From: JAZTZP01 sp045637525
GTDB lineage: Bacteria; Bacillota; Clostridia; UBA1381
Direction: 5' to 3'
Length of the DNA: 64,000 nucleotides
NCBI GenBank assembly: GCA_045637525.1
Contig: JAZTZP010000044.1
Span: 29,506-93,505 of the forward strand
Positions within the stretch are counted from its first letter, which is position 1. Every line of letters begins with the position of its first letter. Under the pieces are notes generated by a model. The model was given only the letters and a program-made list of their open reading frames with translations, did no database searches and had not been told where the DNA came from. Both the position numbers and the translations under genes were made by a program. Below, in pieces: positions 1 to 8,840 of the stretch.

Positions 1-1224
1 TCATATAATTTTATGCCCGAATGTATTGCGAAAATCAAAACTGCAACGTCAAGTGTAAGCAAAAACAAAACACGTTATAAAGGAAAGCTTATAAATACTT
101 CTGTTCCTGTTGATTATAAACTGTGGGAGGAAATATGCTATACATATACAAAGCATATAATTGAACGATACGGATTGGATGTAGTATCAAAATGGCACTG
201 TCAATGTTTTAATGAGCCGGACATACCATGCTTTTTTATGTCATATTTACCCGACACTGATGAAAATATAAAAATTCGAGCTGCGGAATATTTTAAAATG
301 TATACTGCGTTTGAAAAAGGTATAAGAAGAGCTTCTGATAAGTTGTGCATCGGCGGCCCTGCACTTGCAGGAAAACCTGCTTTTCTGGAAATGTTTTTGG
401 AATATGTAAAGGAAAACTCTTTACAGCTTGATTTTATATCGTTGCATAATTACGGTGCTAATCCTGAAGATTTCACGAATAAGACGGCAACATTAACTGT
501 TGGTAATAACGTAAGAATACAAAAGAAATACGAGGAAATAATAAAAAAACACGGTTTTTCCGATAAAGAAGTTATAGTTGATGAATGGGGCGCGGCTACT
601 TGCGGCTATTTTAACCGCGAAGAAGCACCGGAATTAATCTTCAGAGAAACTGAGGTGTTTTCATCATATTTTGCAAGATTGATTCATGATTTTACCGCAC
701 AGAATTTCATGGTATCAAAAATGCTGATATGTTTATCCGGTCAGCATGAAATGGTAGAAGATTTTTCGGGGTTCCGTAATTTCTTCACCCTCAATTTCAT
801 AAAAAAACCGATTTACAACGCATACATTTTAGCATCAAAGCTCTGTAAAAACATTTTATCATGCGATAAGGATAACGATAATATTTTTGTTGTTCCGACA
901 AAAAATGAAAACGGAGAATATTCAGTATTGCTTACATACTGCTCTGAGAATTTTGAAGAAAATCTTCCTGCGGTTTCGGAGGCAATTGAATTTTCTGAAG
1001 ACATTATCGGAAAGAATGTGCAGATTTTCTGTATAGATAAAACTACCACAAATCCATATCGTTTATATCAGAAAAAGGGTATTACAGAACCTACCGATGA
1101 CGATTTAATGGAACTTCGTGAAGAAGGCACACTTAAGCCGATATTTGACAGCGTATATGACGGTTCGCAAAATTTGACATTGAATTTTACAGCTAACTCT
1201 GTATTTTTAGTGACAGTAAAATAA
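1..1224 (+). CDS. GH39-family glycosidase (beta-xylosidase-like), 5' end outside window
   Basis: The reading frame is open from the first base, so this is the C-terminal 407 residues of a longer protein; the ATG at 13 is probably internal. The visible part starts inside the (beta/alpha)8 barrel. An Asn-Glu-Pro motif (FNEPD, Glu about visible codon 72) fits the acid/base of clan GH-A, and VDEWG (Glu about codon 195) fits the nucleophile. The spacing and surrounding residues resemble family 39 beta-xylosidases. The remaining C-terminal part looks like the usual beta-sandwich. GH39 enzymes release xylose or related sugars from oligosaccharides; the substrate cannot be read from this fragment. 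A strong terminator follows at once, so it ends its transcription unit. An AraC-type regulator lies downstream and may control it (inference). Confidence 0.8.
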   Translation, partial: SYNFMPECIAKIKTATSSVSKNKTRYKGKLINTSVPVDYKLWEEICYTYTKHIIERYGLDVVSKWHCQCFNEPDIPCFFMSYLPDTDENIKIRAAEYFKMYTAFEKGIRRASDKLCIGGPALAGKPAFLEMFLEYVKENSLQLDFISLHNYGANPEDFTNKTATLTVGNNVRIQKKYEEIIKKHGFSDKEVIVDEWGAATCGYFNREEAPELIFRETEVFSSYFARLIHDFTAQNFMVSKMLICLSGQHEMVEDFSGFRNFFTLNFIKKPIYNAYILASKLCKNILSCDKDNDNIFVVPTKNENGEYSVLLTYCSENFEENLPAVSEAIEFSEDIIGKNVQIFCIDKTTTNPYRLYQKKGITEPTDDDLMELREEGTLKPIFDSVYDGSQNLTLNFTANSVFLVTVK

Positions 1225-1236
1225 CAGATAAAAATT

Positions 1237-1276
1237 GCCGGAATACTCATGGTTTGTGAGTGTTCCGGCGTTTTTT
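1237..1276 (+). terminator. Rho-independent terminator after the GH39 gene
   Basis: Thirteen-base arms at 1237-1249 and 1257-1269 (GCCGGAATACTCA with TGAGTGTTCCGGC, one wobble) enclose a seven-base loop and are followed by G and six T. It begins 12 bases after the GH39 stop codon. Confidence 0.9.
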
Positions 1277-1379
1277 ACGGCATAGGGAATTGCGCGGAAA
1301 AGTTCGAAATTTTTCTTTTTATAAAAAAGATTTTACCGGAAATTCATTCAAAAATCGTGTGATTTTTTGATTTATTATC

Positions 1380-1408
1380 TTTACAAATGGAATAAAATCT
1401 GTTATAAT
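1380..1408 (+). promoter_or_regulatory. Sigma-A type promoter of the AraC-family regulator
   Basis: TTTACA at 1380-1385, a 17-base spacer and TATAAT at 1403-1408. Transcription would start about 1415, leaving a short leader before the ATG at 1447. It lies downstream of the GH39 terminator, so the regulator is transcribed separately. Confidence 0.75.
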
Positions 1409-1446
1409 GGACATAGGTTTTAGATTTTTTATCATTGAGGTGTATT

Positions 1447-2253
1447 ATGGACTTTAATATTAATTGCAAAATAACCTGTGGTTTTTTTGACAGCGATGTT
1501 GCTTATCCGGGATTGCAGAAAACAAAAGAACGTGTTGTAAATCATTATGAATTGGAAATTTGCAACAACAGTAACGGAAAGACATTTATAGACGACACGG
1601 AATATGTATATTCGGAAAATGTTATGATTTGTGCCAAGCCCGGTCAGCATCGGTATAGTATTTTACCGTACAGGTGCATATTTATATCGGTTACTACGGA
1701 AGATAAGGCATTGAAAAAATATCTTGATGCAATTCCAAATATTATAAATTTTGAGGAAAATTACAGGTACAAGAATCTGTTTCGTGAACTCGCACTGTTA
1801 TCAAGCTCTCCGCAACAGGGGAGTGAATTATATATATATGGCAGAGTTATGCAAATAATATCGGAGCTTGTAAAATACACGCAGTTTTCAGGAAACATAT
1901 GTGCACATAATTCAGAAAATGATACTGTTACAGCAGATGCACTTGATTTTATAGAACAGAATTTCCGGGAAAATATAAGTCTTGATGATGTTGCCGGAGC
2001 TGTCAACTTAAGTCCGGTGTATTTTCATAATAAGTTTTTAAAGGCCACAGGAAAAACTTTACATAAATATATAATAGAGAGAAGAATAAAAGAAGCAAAA
2101 AAATATTTGTTAACAACAAATATGTCTCTTACAGATATTTCGTTTGAAAGCGGTTTTGCATCACAATCATATTTTAATTACGTTTTTAAGCGTGAGGTGG
2201 GAAGTACACCGTCTTTGTATAAAAAAAACATGATGAAAAAATATATGGAATAA
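1447..2253 (+). CDS. AraC-family transcriptional regulator
   Basis: A 268-residue protein. The last 100 residues carry the double helix-turn-helix of the AraC/XylS family: a first helix pair around NISLDDVAGAVNLSPVYF, then the conserved RRIKEAKKYLLTTNMSLTDI and GFASQSYFNYVFKREVG. The N-terminal 150 residues should form the effector-binding cupin-like domain but are not specific enough to name a ligand. A TTG at 1435 is in frame, but the ATG at 1447 is preferred because GAGGTG at 1437-1442 sits at ribosome-binding distance. It has its own promoter and terminator. Position next to a GH39 gene suggests control of a plant-polysaccharide locus lying mostly to the left of the window (inference). 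Confidence 0.85.
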   Translation: MDFNINCKITCGFFDSDVAYPGLQKTKERVVNHYELEICNNSNGKTFIDDTEYVYSENVMICAKPGQHRYSILPYRCIFISVTTEDKALKKYLDAIPNIINFEENYRYKNLFRELALLSSSPQQGSELYIYGRVMQIISELVKYTQFSGNICAHNSENDTVTADALDFIEQNFRENISLDDVAGAVNLSPVYFHNKFLKATGKTLHKYIIERRIKEAKKYLLTTNMSLTDISFESGFASQSYFNYVFKREVGSTPSLYKKNMMKKYME

Positions 2254-2257
2254 TAAA

Positions 2258-2293
2258 AATGACGACCAATTATTGTTGTGTCGTTATTTTTTT
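2258..2293 (+). terminator. Rho-independent terminator after the AraC-family gene
   Basis: Arms AATGACGAC (2258-2266) and GTCGTTATT (2280-2288) pair over nine bases with one G-T wobble, and the second arm runs into seven T. It begins five bases after the stop codon. Confidence 0.8.
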
Positions 2294-2361
2294 CGGGAAT
2301 GAATACAAAATCAGTAAAAAATAGTTTATATAAAAAAATTTTGTTTATTTTAAAAAAAGCA

Positions 2362-2390
2362 TTGACATTATAAAAAAAGTGTGCTATAAT
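2362..2390 (+). promoter_or_regulatory. Consensus sigma-A promoter of the mgtC-like gene
   Basis: Perfect TTGACA at 2362-2367, 17-base spacer and perfect TATAAT at 2385-2390. A small inverted repeat (CATAGA 2391-2396, TCTATG 2408-2413) lies on the predicted start site and could be an operator or a short hairpin. The leader of about 90 bases is too short for an Mg2+ M-box and shows none of its features. Confidence 0.85.
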
Positions 2391-2486
2391 CATAGAGTTA
2401 TGTTAAATCTATGTAAAATTTAAGTAAAAACAAAATAAATCAACTTGAATTTTTATATACTATAAATACGAACAGGAGTGAAGGCT

Positions 2487-3173
2487 ATGGAGTTTATATA
2501 TGCATATGATTTACATTATATAATCAGAATGCTTGCGTCCTGTTTTTGCGGAATTATTATAGGACTTGAGCGTAAAAACAGGGCAAAAGAGGCCGGAATA
2601 CGAACACATTGTATCGTTTGTTGTGCGGCGGCACTTATGATGATTATTTCAAAATACGGTTTTTTCGACTTACTTGAAACAACAAATTTACCCGGCATGG
2701 ACGTTAGATTAGACCCATCAAGAATGGCACAGGGAATTGTTTCAGGTGTTGGTTTTTTGGGCGCCGGAATGATATTTGTACATAAGCAGACCGTAACCGG
2801 ACTTACTACGGCTGCCGGAATCTGGGCAACATCCGGAATAGGTATGGCGATAGGTGCCGGAATGTATTTTCTCGGTATTTCAGCTACGATTATAATTGTC
2901 CTTGCACAGGTGCTTCTTCATGTTAACGCAAAATGGCTGAAGTCGCCGAAAAACAAAAAGTTCATCATTTACAATGTGCCGGAAAAGTATTTTCAGGATC
3001 ATGCAATTAACTTGATGAAGATTAACAAGATTTTAGTTGTAGACACAAACGTTATCTATAATTTCGAGAACGAAACGACGGATTTTGAATTTATTATCGA
3101 GCTTCCGCCGACTATCAACGAATCGGAGCTGTGTTCGTATTTTAAATACAACAGCGTCGTTAAAAGCAATTAA
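2487..3173 (+). CDS. MgtC/SapB-family inner-membrane protein
   Basis: A 228-residue protein of the MgtC/SapB/SrpB family. The first 140 residues contain four to five hydrophobic segments and family signatures: GIIIGLERKNRAKEAGIRTH near the N-terminus and QGIVSGVGFLGAGMIF in the middle. The C-terminal 80 residues form a soluble tail, shorter than the ACT-like domain of long MgtC proteins. In Salmonella, MgtC modulates F1Fo ATP synthase and supports survival at low Mg2+; non-pathogen members are poorly understood, so a specific role cannot be given. The ATG at 2487 is chosen over the GTG at 2478 because AGGAG at 2474-2478 leaves eight bases to the ATG and overlaps the GTG. It is monocistronic, with its own promoter and terminator. 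Confidence 0.85.
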   Translation: MEFIYAYDLHYIIRMLASCFCGIIIGLERKNRAKEAGIRTHCIVCCAAALMMIISKYGFFDLLETTNLPGMDVRLDPSRMAQGIVSGVGFLGAGMIFVHKQTVTGLTTAAGIWATSGIGMAIGAGMYFLGISATIIIVLAQVLLHVNAKWLKSPKNKKFIIYNVPEKYFQDHAINLMKINKILVVDTNVIYNFENETTDFEFIIELPPTINESELCSYFKYNSVVKSN

Positions 3174-3179
3174 TGGTAT

Positions 3180-3218
3180 AAAGAGTAGCTTAAATTAAGG
3201 TTTAACTGCTCTTTTTTT
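3180..3218 (+). terminator. Rho-independent terminator after the mgtC-like gene
   Basis: Arms AAAGAGTAG (3180-3188) and CTGCTCTTT (3206-3214) pair over nine bases with one T-G wobble and the second arm runs into seven T. It separates mgtC from the ilvA promoter. Confidence 0.85.
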
Positions 3219-3248
3219 GTATATTTTAAAGAAAAATTTAAAAAAGTA

Positions 3249-3277
3249 TTGCAATATAATCAAAAATGGATTATAAT
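3249..3277 (+). promoter_or_regulatory. Sigma-A type promoter of the ilvA-recG gene run
   Basis: TTGCAA at 3249-3254, 17-base spacer and TATAAT at 3272-3277. The in-frame ATG at 3266 lies between the two boxes and so cannot be on the transcript; this decides the ilvA start at 3311. No obvious promoter or terminator is seen between ilvA and recX, so it probably drives several genes. Confidence 0.8.
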
Positions 3278-3310
3278 ATAAAGGACTATATACGATGGGA
3301 GATTATATCG

Positions 3311-4519
3311 ATGAGCTTGGCGATTAAAGAAATAGAACTTGCTGCGAGCAGACTGGAAAATACTATACACAGAACAAAAGTTGAGTTATCTAAAACTTTT
3401 TCACAAATGTGCGGCGGTGAGGTATATCTTAAATACGAAAATCAACAGAAAACAGGATCATTTAAAATACGTGGTGCATCAAACAAAATTGCGGCGATGG
3501 TTGAAAGAGGAGAAATAACTTCAGCAGTTGCATCTTCTGCAGGTAATCATGCTCAGGGTGTTGCGTATGCTTCAAGAGTGCATAACATCCCGGCTACGAT
3601 TGTAATGCCTAAGTCTTCTCCGATTGCTAAGGTTTTAGCTACTGAAGGATATGGTGCAAAGGTTATTTTACATGGTGATTGTTATGACGATGCATATAAA
3701 AAGGCAATAGAAATCCAGGAAAAAGAAGGTGCAAGCTTCCTTCATCCGTTTGATGATCCCGAGGTAATTGCGGGGCAGGGTACAATAGGAATTGAAATCC
3801 TGCACGATTTACCTACGGTTGATATTATAGTTGTACCTGCCGGTGGCGGAGGTCTCCTTGCCGGTGTGGCAGCGTGTGTGAAACAGATAAACCCGAGAGT
3901 TAAGATTATAGGAGTTCAGGCTGAAGGTGCAGACGCTATCTGCAGATCGTTTAAAGAAAAGAAATATATTGAAGCAACTTCAGTAAGTACCATAGCAGAT
4001 GGTATTGCCGTAAAATCTCCCGGAAAACTGACAAATGAGCTTATAAGCGAATATGCAGATGATGTTGTTACAGTTTCTGATTCCGAAATTTCTTCTGCAA
4101 TCTTGCTTTTACTTGAAAGGACAAAGCAGGTTGTTGAGCCTGCCGGTGCAACTCCTCTTGCGGCTGTTTTAAACGGTAAAATTGACGTTGAGGGTAAGAG
4201 AGTTGTATGTCTTCTTTCCGGTGGTAATATAGACGTGAGTTTTATAAGCAGAATAATTGAAATAGGTTTGATAGACCGTGACAGAAAGCTCAAATTCAGC
4301 GCAACATTGCTTGATACGCCGGGTAGTCTTGAAAAGCTTTCGGGAATACTTGCAAAAACCAATGCAAATATCGTAATGGTACAGTATGACAGATTGGATG
4401 CTGATTTAAAACCTAATGAAACGATAATCCGTGTTGCCTGCGACGTTGGCGGAAAAGAGCACGGGCTTAAGGTTTTAAAAACTCTGAAAGAAAACGGGTA
4501 CAATGTTATAAAGGAATAA
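3311..4519 (+). CDS. ilvA: Threonine ammonia-lyase (threonine dehydratase)
   Basis: A 402-residue PLP enzyme of fold type II that deaminates threonine to 2-oxobutanoate, the first committed step to isoleucine or a route of threonine breakdown. The PLP lysine is Lys52 in TGSFKIRGASNK, and a glycine-rich phosphate-binding loop PAGGGGLLAG follows. Residues 330-402 form a single ACT-like regulatory domain (LLDTPGSLEKLSGIL), giving the layout of the shorter TdcB/IlvA type rather than the double-ACT E. coli IlvA. The start is ATG 3311, with GGGAG at 3297-3301; the upstream ATG at 3266 is inside the promoter. No T-box precedes it and no other ile/val gene is nearby, so a biosynthetic or catabolic role cannot be decided. 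Confidence 0.9.
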   Translation: MSLAIKEIELAASRLENTIHRTKVELSKTFSQMCGGEVYLKYENQQKTGSFKIRGASNKIAAMVERGEITSAVASSAGNHAQGVAYASRVHNIPATIVMPKSSPIAKVLATEGYGAKVILHGDCYDDAYKKAIEIQEKEGASFLHPFDDPEVIAGQGTIGIEILHDLPTVDIIVVPAGGGGLLAGVAACVKQINPRVKIIGVQAEGADAICRSFKEKKYIEATSVSTIADGIAVKSPGKLTNELISEYADDVVTVSDSEISSAILLLLERTKQVVEPAGATPLAAVLNGKIDVEGKRVVCLLSGGNIDVSFISRIIEIGLIDRDRKLKFSATLLDTPGSLEKLSGILAKTNANIVMVQYDRLDADLKPNETIIRVACDVGGKEHGLKVLKTLKENGYNVIKE

Positions 4520-4526
4520 ATATAAT

Positions 4527-5708
4527 ATGATAAATAAATCTTTAATTATGCTTATGCATGAAGCGGCTTCTATCCAGCGTTGGAATGATCATATTCGTCC
4601 ATGGACCGGATTTACAGAGCTTGACAAACAAGCTCATAAAATGTTTTATGCATATGTTCTCGGCAAATGTGAAGAGGGCACAGACCGTATAAAGCTTATT
4701 GAAGGTGGTATTTTTGAGTTTTTTCATCGTATAATACTTACCGATATCAAACCGCCTGTATACTATAAGCTGATGAAGAAAAAAGGTCCGCATATCACCC
4801 GATGGGTTTTAGAACAGCTCAGGCCTGAATTTGAACCGTTAAACGGCGACTTTTTTGAGCGTATGGTTAAATACTATACCGATGAAAATTACGCCGGAAA
4901 AGAAAAAGAAATTTTACGTGCCGCTCATTATTATGCAACAAGCTGGGAATTTGACATAATTTATGAACACAACAAAAAAACTTTTGACATAGAAAAGGTT
5001 AAAAAGGAAATAGCGCAGGGGTTGGCATCATGTAATACTTTTCCCGGTTACAGATATTTCGCCTCAAGCCCGTATTTACAGGAATTTTTGTCACTTATCG
5101 GAAAACTAAGATATCAACAGCGTTGGTCTAAGGCTGCAAGAATACCTCAGACATATGTAATGGGACATATGCTTGTCGTTGCGATTATGTCGTATTTCTG
5201 TTCGCTTGAAGCCGGAGCTTGTGACGCACGTCGTATAAATAATTTTTTCGGAGGTCTGTTTCATGATCTGCCTGAAGTGCTTACACGTGATATAGTTTCA
5301 CCGGTAAAGGCATCTGTTGAGGGTCTTAACGACATAATAAACGAAATCGAGGAAGAGCAGATGCAGGAGGAGATTTATCCTTTGTTGCCGCCTGAATGGG
5401 TATCGGAGCTTAAATATTATACAGTAAACGAGTTTTGCTCTAAGATAATCGAAAACGATCAGATAGTAGTTCTTACGAGCGATGAAATTAATGAAAACTT
5501 CAATAATGATGAATTTTGCGGAATTGACGGCGAAATAATCCGTGGCTGCGATCATTTGTCGGCTTTTTTGGAGGCATATTTATCTTTGAGCTACGGTGTT
5601 GGATGTGAACAGATTATAAGCGGTTATGAACATCTTTCAGATAAGTATAAATCGAAAGAAATAGCTGGCATTGATTTTTCAAAGCTTTTCGGCTATTTTG
5701 AGCTTTAA
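4527..5708 (+). CDS. HD-domain protein, YfbR-like
   Basis: A 393-residue soluble protein. The middle contains a metal-dependent HD phosphohydrolase core: a histidine in MGHMLVVAIM, then FFGGLFHDLPEVLTRD with the His-Asp pair, and downstream acidic residues. The closest recognisable family is the YfbR-like HD hydrolases, some of which are 5'-deoxynucleotidases, but this protein is about twice as long as E. coli YfbR and the N-terminal 170 residues are unfamiliar. It starts seven bases after the ilvA stop and precedes recX by 20 bases, so it is in the same operon. Nucleotide hydrolysis is plausible; the substrate is unknown. Confidence 0.75.
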   Translation: MINKSLIMLMHEAASIQRWNDHIRPWTGFTELDKQAHKMFYAYVLGKCEEGTDRIKLIEGGIFEFFHRIILTDIKPPVYYKLMKKKGPHITRWVLEQLRPEFEPLNGDFFERMVKYYTDENYAGKEKEILRAAHYYATSWEFDIIYEHNKKTFDIEKVKKEIAQGLASCNTFPGYRYFASSPYLQEFLSLIGKLRYQQRWSKAARIPQTYVMGHMLVVAIMSYFCSLEAGACDARRINNFFGGLFHDLPEVLTRDIVSPVKASVEGLNDIINEIEEEQMQEEIYPLLPPEWVSELKYYTVNEFCSKIIENDQIVVLTSDEINENFNNDEFCGIDGEIIRGCDHLSAFLEAYLSLSYGVGCEQIISGYEHLSDKYKSKEIAGIDFSKLFGYFEL

Positions 5709-5728
5709 ACCGTTATTTTAGAGGTATG

Positions 5729-6196
5729 ATGGAAGAAACAAAAAAATTAACATACGAACAGGCAAAGGACAAGGCATTAAATATGCTTGCGTTCAGGTCG
5801 CATTCAGAAAAAGAGCTTTACAACAAACTTATAATTAAAGGTGCAGATGAAAATGATGCAACGGATATAATTGAGTTTTGTCGTAAATATAATCTTGTGT
5901 GTGACAGAACTTTTGCCATAAATAAAGCGAAGGATTTGCGTAATTTAAAAAAATACGGAAAGTATCGGATTAAAACAGAGTTGCAACAATCGGGAATATC
6001 TTCGGAGTATATAGAAGATGCGTTGTCTCAGATTGAAGACATCGACGCTCTTTCACAATCTCTTGTTGAAAAAAAGCTTCGCGGTGATTTTTCAAAGAAA
6101 AATATTGATAGAGCTATACGTTATTTTTTGAATAAAGGATATAGTTTTCATAGTATTAAAGAATGCATTGAAAGGATAACAGAAAATGAGATATAA
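5729..6196 (+). CDS. recX: RecX-family regulatory protein
   Basis: A 155-residue protein, mostly helical, with the three-repeat arrangement of RecX: ALNMLAFRSHSEKELYNKL near the N-terminus, then KYGKYRIKTELQQSGIS and a last repeat IDRAIRYFLNKGYSFHSIKE. RecX binds RecA filaments and limits or modulates recombinase activity. recA itself is not in the window. Two ATGs, 5726 and 5729, are available; GAGG at 5721-5724 favours the second. The gene overlaps rimO by 11 bases, showing translational coupling. Confidence 0.85.
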   Translation: MEETKKLTYEQAKDKALNMLAFRSHSEKELYNKLIIKGADENDATDIIEFCRKYNLVCDRTFAINKAKDLRNLKKYGKYRIKTELQQSGISSEYIEDALSQIEDIDALSQSLVEKKLRGDFSKKNIDRAIRYFLNKGYSFHSIKECIERITENEI

Positions 6197-7544
6197 TATA
6201 GGCATAGTGTCGCTTGGATGTGCTAAAAACACCACTGATACCGAAATAATGCTTGGAATTTTATCTGATAAAGGTTATAAAATAGTCTCAGACCCGCAGT
6301 CTGCAGATATAATTATAGTGAATACATGCGGTTTTATTGAAAGCGCAAAGCAGGAATCCATTGATACTATACTTGAGATGGCTGAATATAAAAACGGCCG
6401 TTGCCGGATGCTTATAGTAACAGGCTGTCTTGCAGAGCGTTATAATAAAGAAGTTTTAGAACAGCTACCGGAGGTTGATGCTGTGTGCGGTGTGGGCGAC
6501 TACCACCACATAGCCGAGGTGATAAAATCAGTAACAAACGGTGATCGTCCGCTTATGTATGGTCATGCTGATGATGAAATCCCGGAAAATCTTCCTCGTA
6601 TAATCAGTACACCGTCTTATACGGCATATTTAAAAATAGCCGAAGGCTGTGACAATAATTGCACATATTGTGCAATACCGAAAATAAGAGGTCATTACAG
6701 AAGCCGTAAAATGGAAGATATAATTTCGGAAGCTGAAACGTTAGTGTCCGGCGGTGTGAAAGAGTTGATTGTAATCGCTCAGGATACGACTCGTTACGGA
6801 AAGGATATTTACGGCGAATATTGTCTGGATAAGCTCCTTGCAAAATTATCCGGAATTGCCGGTGTTGAGTGGATAAGAGTTCATTATTTTTACACCGAAG
6901 CAGTAACGGATGAGCTTTTGGAGCTGATGGCGGATAATAAGAAAATTTGTAATTATATAGATATGCCCATACAGCATATTAATGATGATATATTAAGACG
7001 CATGGCAAGGCGTACAAACAGACAGCAGATAGAGAATACAATAGACAAAATGCGTAGGCTGATGCCTGACTGTATAATCAGAACGTCAATAATAACGGGT
7101 TTTCCGGGTGAAACTGATGCTCAGTTTGATGAGCTGTATTCTTTCTTAGAGGAATATCGTTTAGAGCGTGTAGGAGTTTTTGCTTATTCAGCTGAAGAGG
7201 ATACTGCTGCGGCTGAATTTGAAAATCAGATTGATGAGGATATAAAACTTAAACGTCTTGATAAACTAATGAAGCTTCAACAGAAAATCAGTTATGAAAA
7301 AAATAAAGAATATCTTAATTCAGAAATTGAGGTTTTGTGTGAGGGCTTTGACGAAGACAGTATGATGTATTTCGGAAGAAGCAGGGGCGACAGTATAGGT
7401 GTTGACCAGACAGTATATTTCGGAGCTGAATTTGATATAGCTCCCGGAGATTTTGTTTTAGTTAAAATACTTGATTGTAATGAGTATGAATTAATCGGAC
7501 AAATGACAAAAGGAGTGTGGATACAAGATGAATACACCAAATAA
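6186..7544 (+). CDS. rimO: Ribosomal protein S12 methylthiotransferase RimO
   Basis: A 452-residue radical-SAM enzyme that methylthiolates an aspartate of ribosomal protein S12. The N-terminal MTTase domain has the three cluster cysteines Cys12 (SLGCAKN), Cys48 (VNTCGF) and Cys81 (VTGCLAER). The radical-SAM cluster motif is CDNNCTYC (Cys155, Cys159, Cys162). A TRAM domain occupies about the last 65 residues. SLGCAKN and the overall length point to RimO rather than the tRNA enzyme MiaB. It overlaps both neighbours, recX by 11 bases and pgsA by 17 bases. Confidence 0.93.
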   Translation: MRYNIGIVSLGCAKNTTDTEIMLGILSDKGYKIVSDPQSADIIIVNTCGFIESAKQESIDTILEMAEYKNGRCRMLIVTGCLAERYNKEVLEQLPEVDAVCGVGDYHHIAEVIKSVTNGDRPLMYGHADDEIPENLPRIISTPSYTAYLKIAEGCDNNCTYCAIPKIRGHYRSRKMEDIISEAETLVSGGVKELIVIAQDTTRYGKDIYGEYCLDKLLAKLSGIAGVEWIRVHYFYTEAVTDELLELMADNKKICNYIDMPIQHINDDILRRMARRTNRQQIENTIDKMRRLMPDCIIRTSIITGFPGETDAQFDELYSFLEEYRLERVGVFAYSAEEDTAAAEFENQIDEDIKLKRLDKLMKLQQKISYEKNKEYLNSEIEVLCEGFDEDSMMYFGRSRGDSIGVDQTVYFGAEFDIAPGDFVLVKILDCNEYELIGQMTKGVWIQDEYTK

Positions 7545-8082
7545 ATTAACGTTAATGAGAATGATACTTGTGCCGTTTTTTATGTTTTTTATGATGTTTG
7601 ACAACACATTGTTTTATGCAATAGGCATCACAATTTTCATTATAGCATCAATAACGGACTGGATTGACGGTTACCTGGCACGTAAGAATAACCAGATAAC
7701 AAGCTTTGGTAAGTTTATGGATCCGTTAGCTGATAAAATGCTTACTACGGCCGCTTTTCTTATTCTTATGTATTGGGATTTCATATCACCGTGGGTTCTT
7801 ATGATAGTGCTTGCACGGGAATTTATGGTATCCGGTATAAGACTTGTTGCGGTTACAGAAGGAGAAGTCATAGCTGCAAGTATGTGGGGAAAAGCTAAAA
7901 CTGTGTCGCAGATGTTAGCAATTATTATTTCGCTCCTGATTATTGCTTTACCGCTTCCGGAGTCTTTTGATGTGAATTCTTATATAATCATAAATATACT
8001 TGTATGGATATCGACCGTACTTACAATTATTTCAGGTGCGGATTACTTGTTTAAAAACAAACATTTTATAAAGGCGAAGTAA
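7528..8082 (+). CDS. pgsA: CDP-diacylglycerol-glycerol-3-phosphate 3-phosphatidyltransferase
   Basis: A 184-residue integral membrane enzyme making phosphatidylglycerol phosphate, the precursor of phosphatidylglycerol and cardiolipin. The CDP-alcohol phosphotransferase signature is complete: Asp44, Asp47, Gly48, Ala51, Arg52, Gly61, Asp65 and Asp69 in DWIDGYLARKNNQITSFG and MDPLADK. About five to six hydrophobic segments fit the family. The start overlaps the end of rimO by 17 bases, and AAGGAG lies at 7510-7515. Confidence 0.93.
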   Translation: MNTPNKLTLMRMILVPFFMFFMMFDNTLFYAIGITIFIIASITDWIDGYLARKNNQITSFGKFMDPLADKMLTTAAFLILMYWDFISPWVLMIVLAREFMVSGIRLVAVTEGEVIAASMWGKAKTVSQMLAIIISLLIIALPLPESFDVNSYIIINILVWISTVLTIISGADYLFKNKHFIKAK

Positions 8083-8093
8083 AGGATTTTAAT

Positions 8094-8840
8094 ATGAGAA
8101 AAATAACAAGTCTTGTGCGTCGTGCTGTGGAAGATTACGACATGATAAAAGACGGTGACAGGGTTGCGGTTGGAGTTTCGGGTGGTAAAGACAGCCTGGT
8201 TTTACTGAACGCTCTTGCTGATTTGTCACGCTATTATCCGAAAAAATTTACCGTTGTTGGCATTACACTTGATATGGGATACCGTGCAGACTATTCCGCA
8301 ATAGCTGATATGTGTAAATCCATTAATGTTGAATACATCGTAAAAGAAACGAATATCAAGGAGGTTGTGTTTGATATTCGTCAGGAATCCAATCCGTGTT
8401 CGCTGTGTTCAAAGCTTCGGAGAGGTGCATTAAACGATGCCGCTCTGGAAAATGGGTGCAAAACAGTTGCTTTAGGACACCATAATGACGATGTGCTTGA
8501 AACCTTTATGCTGAGTCTTTTATATGAAGGACGTGTTAATTGTTTTGCGCCGGTTACATATCTTGACAGAACAGATATATATAAAATCCGGCCTATGATT
8601 TACGTCAGAGAACGTGACATAAGAGGTGTTGTCAACAGATGTAATATTCCGATAGTTAAAAATCCATGTCCGGCTGATGGTATTACAAACCGTCAGTATA
8701 TGAAGGATTTAATTTTACAAATAGAAAAAGATACGCATCCCGGGCTGAAAAAACGCATGTTTACTGCGATACAAAACAGTGGTATAGACGGATGGAGTAA
8801 AACCGAAAGGAGTAAATTAATTAATAATGAAAGAGTTTAA
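8094..8840 (+). CDS. TtcA-family tRNA thiolation PP-loop ATPase
   Basis: A 248-residue protein of the TtcA/TilS-like PP-loop family. The ATP-pyrophosphatase loop is SGGKDS at residues 29-34. A CxxC pair, Cys102 and Cys105 in NPCSLCSKLRRG, plus Cys192 in NPCPAD supply three cysteines that fit the Fe-S cluster ligands of TtcA enzymes. E. coli TtcA makes 2-thiocytidine at tRNA position 32. Clostridial relatives are numerous and not all have proven targets, so the exact modification is inferred. Its last 14 bases overlap argJ. Confidence 0.82.
   Translation: MRKITSLVRRAVEDYDMIKDGDRVAVGVSGGKDSLVLLNALADLSRYYPKKFTVVGITLDMGYRADYSAIADMCKSINVEYIVKETNIKEVVFDIRQESNPCSLCSKLRRGALNDAALENGCKTVALGHHNDDVLETFMLSLLYEGRVNCFAPVTYLDRTDIYKIRPMIYVRERDIRGVVNRCNIPIVKNPCPADGITNRQYMKDLILQIEKDTHPGLKKRMFTAIQNSGIDGWSKTERSKLINNERV

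Noticed and set aside
2391..2486. Mg2+ riboswitch before the mgtC-like gene
   Set aside because: Only about 95 bases with one six-base hairpin; M-box folds need a much larger conserved structure.
3266..3310. Longer ilvA with start at 3266
   Set aside because: That ATG lies between the -35 and -10 boxes of the promoter, so it would not be transcribed.
3916..4503. 195-residue open frame on the minus strand inside ilvA
   Set aside because: Low-complexity Ser/Leu-rich shadow of a well-conserved gene; no ribosome-binding site and no family resemblance.
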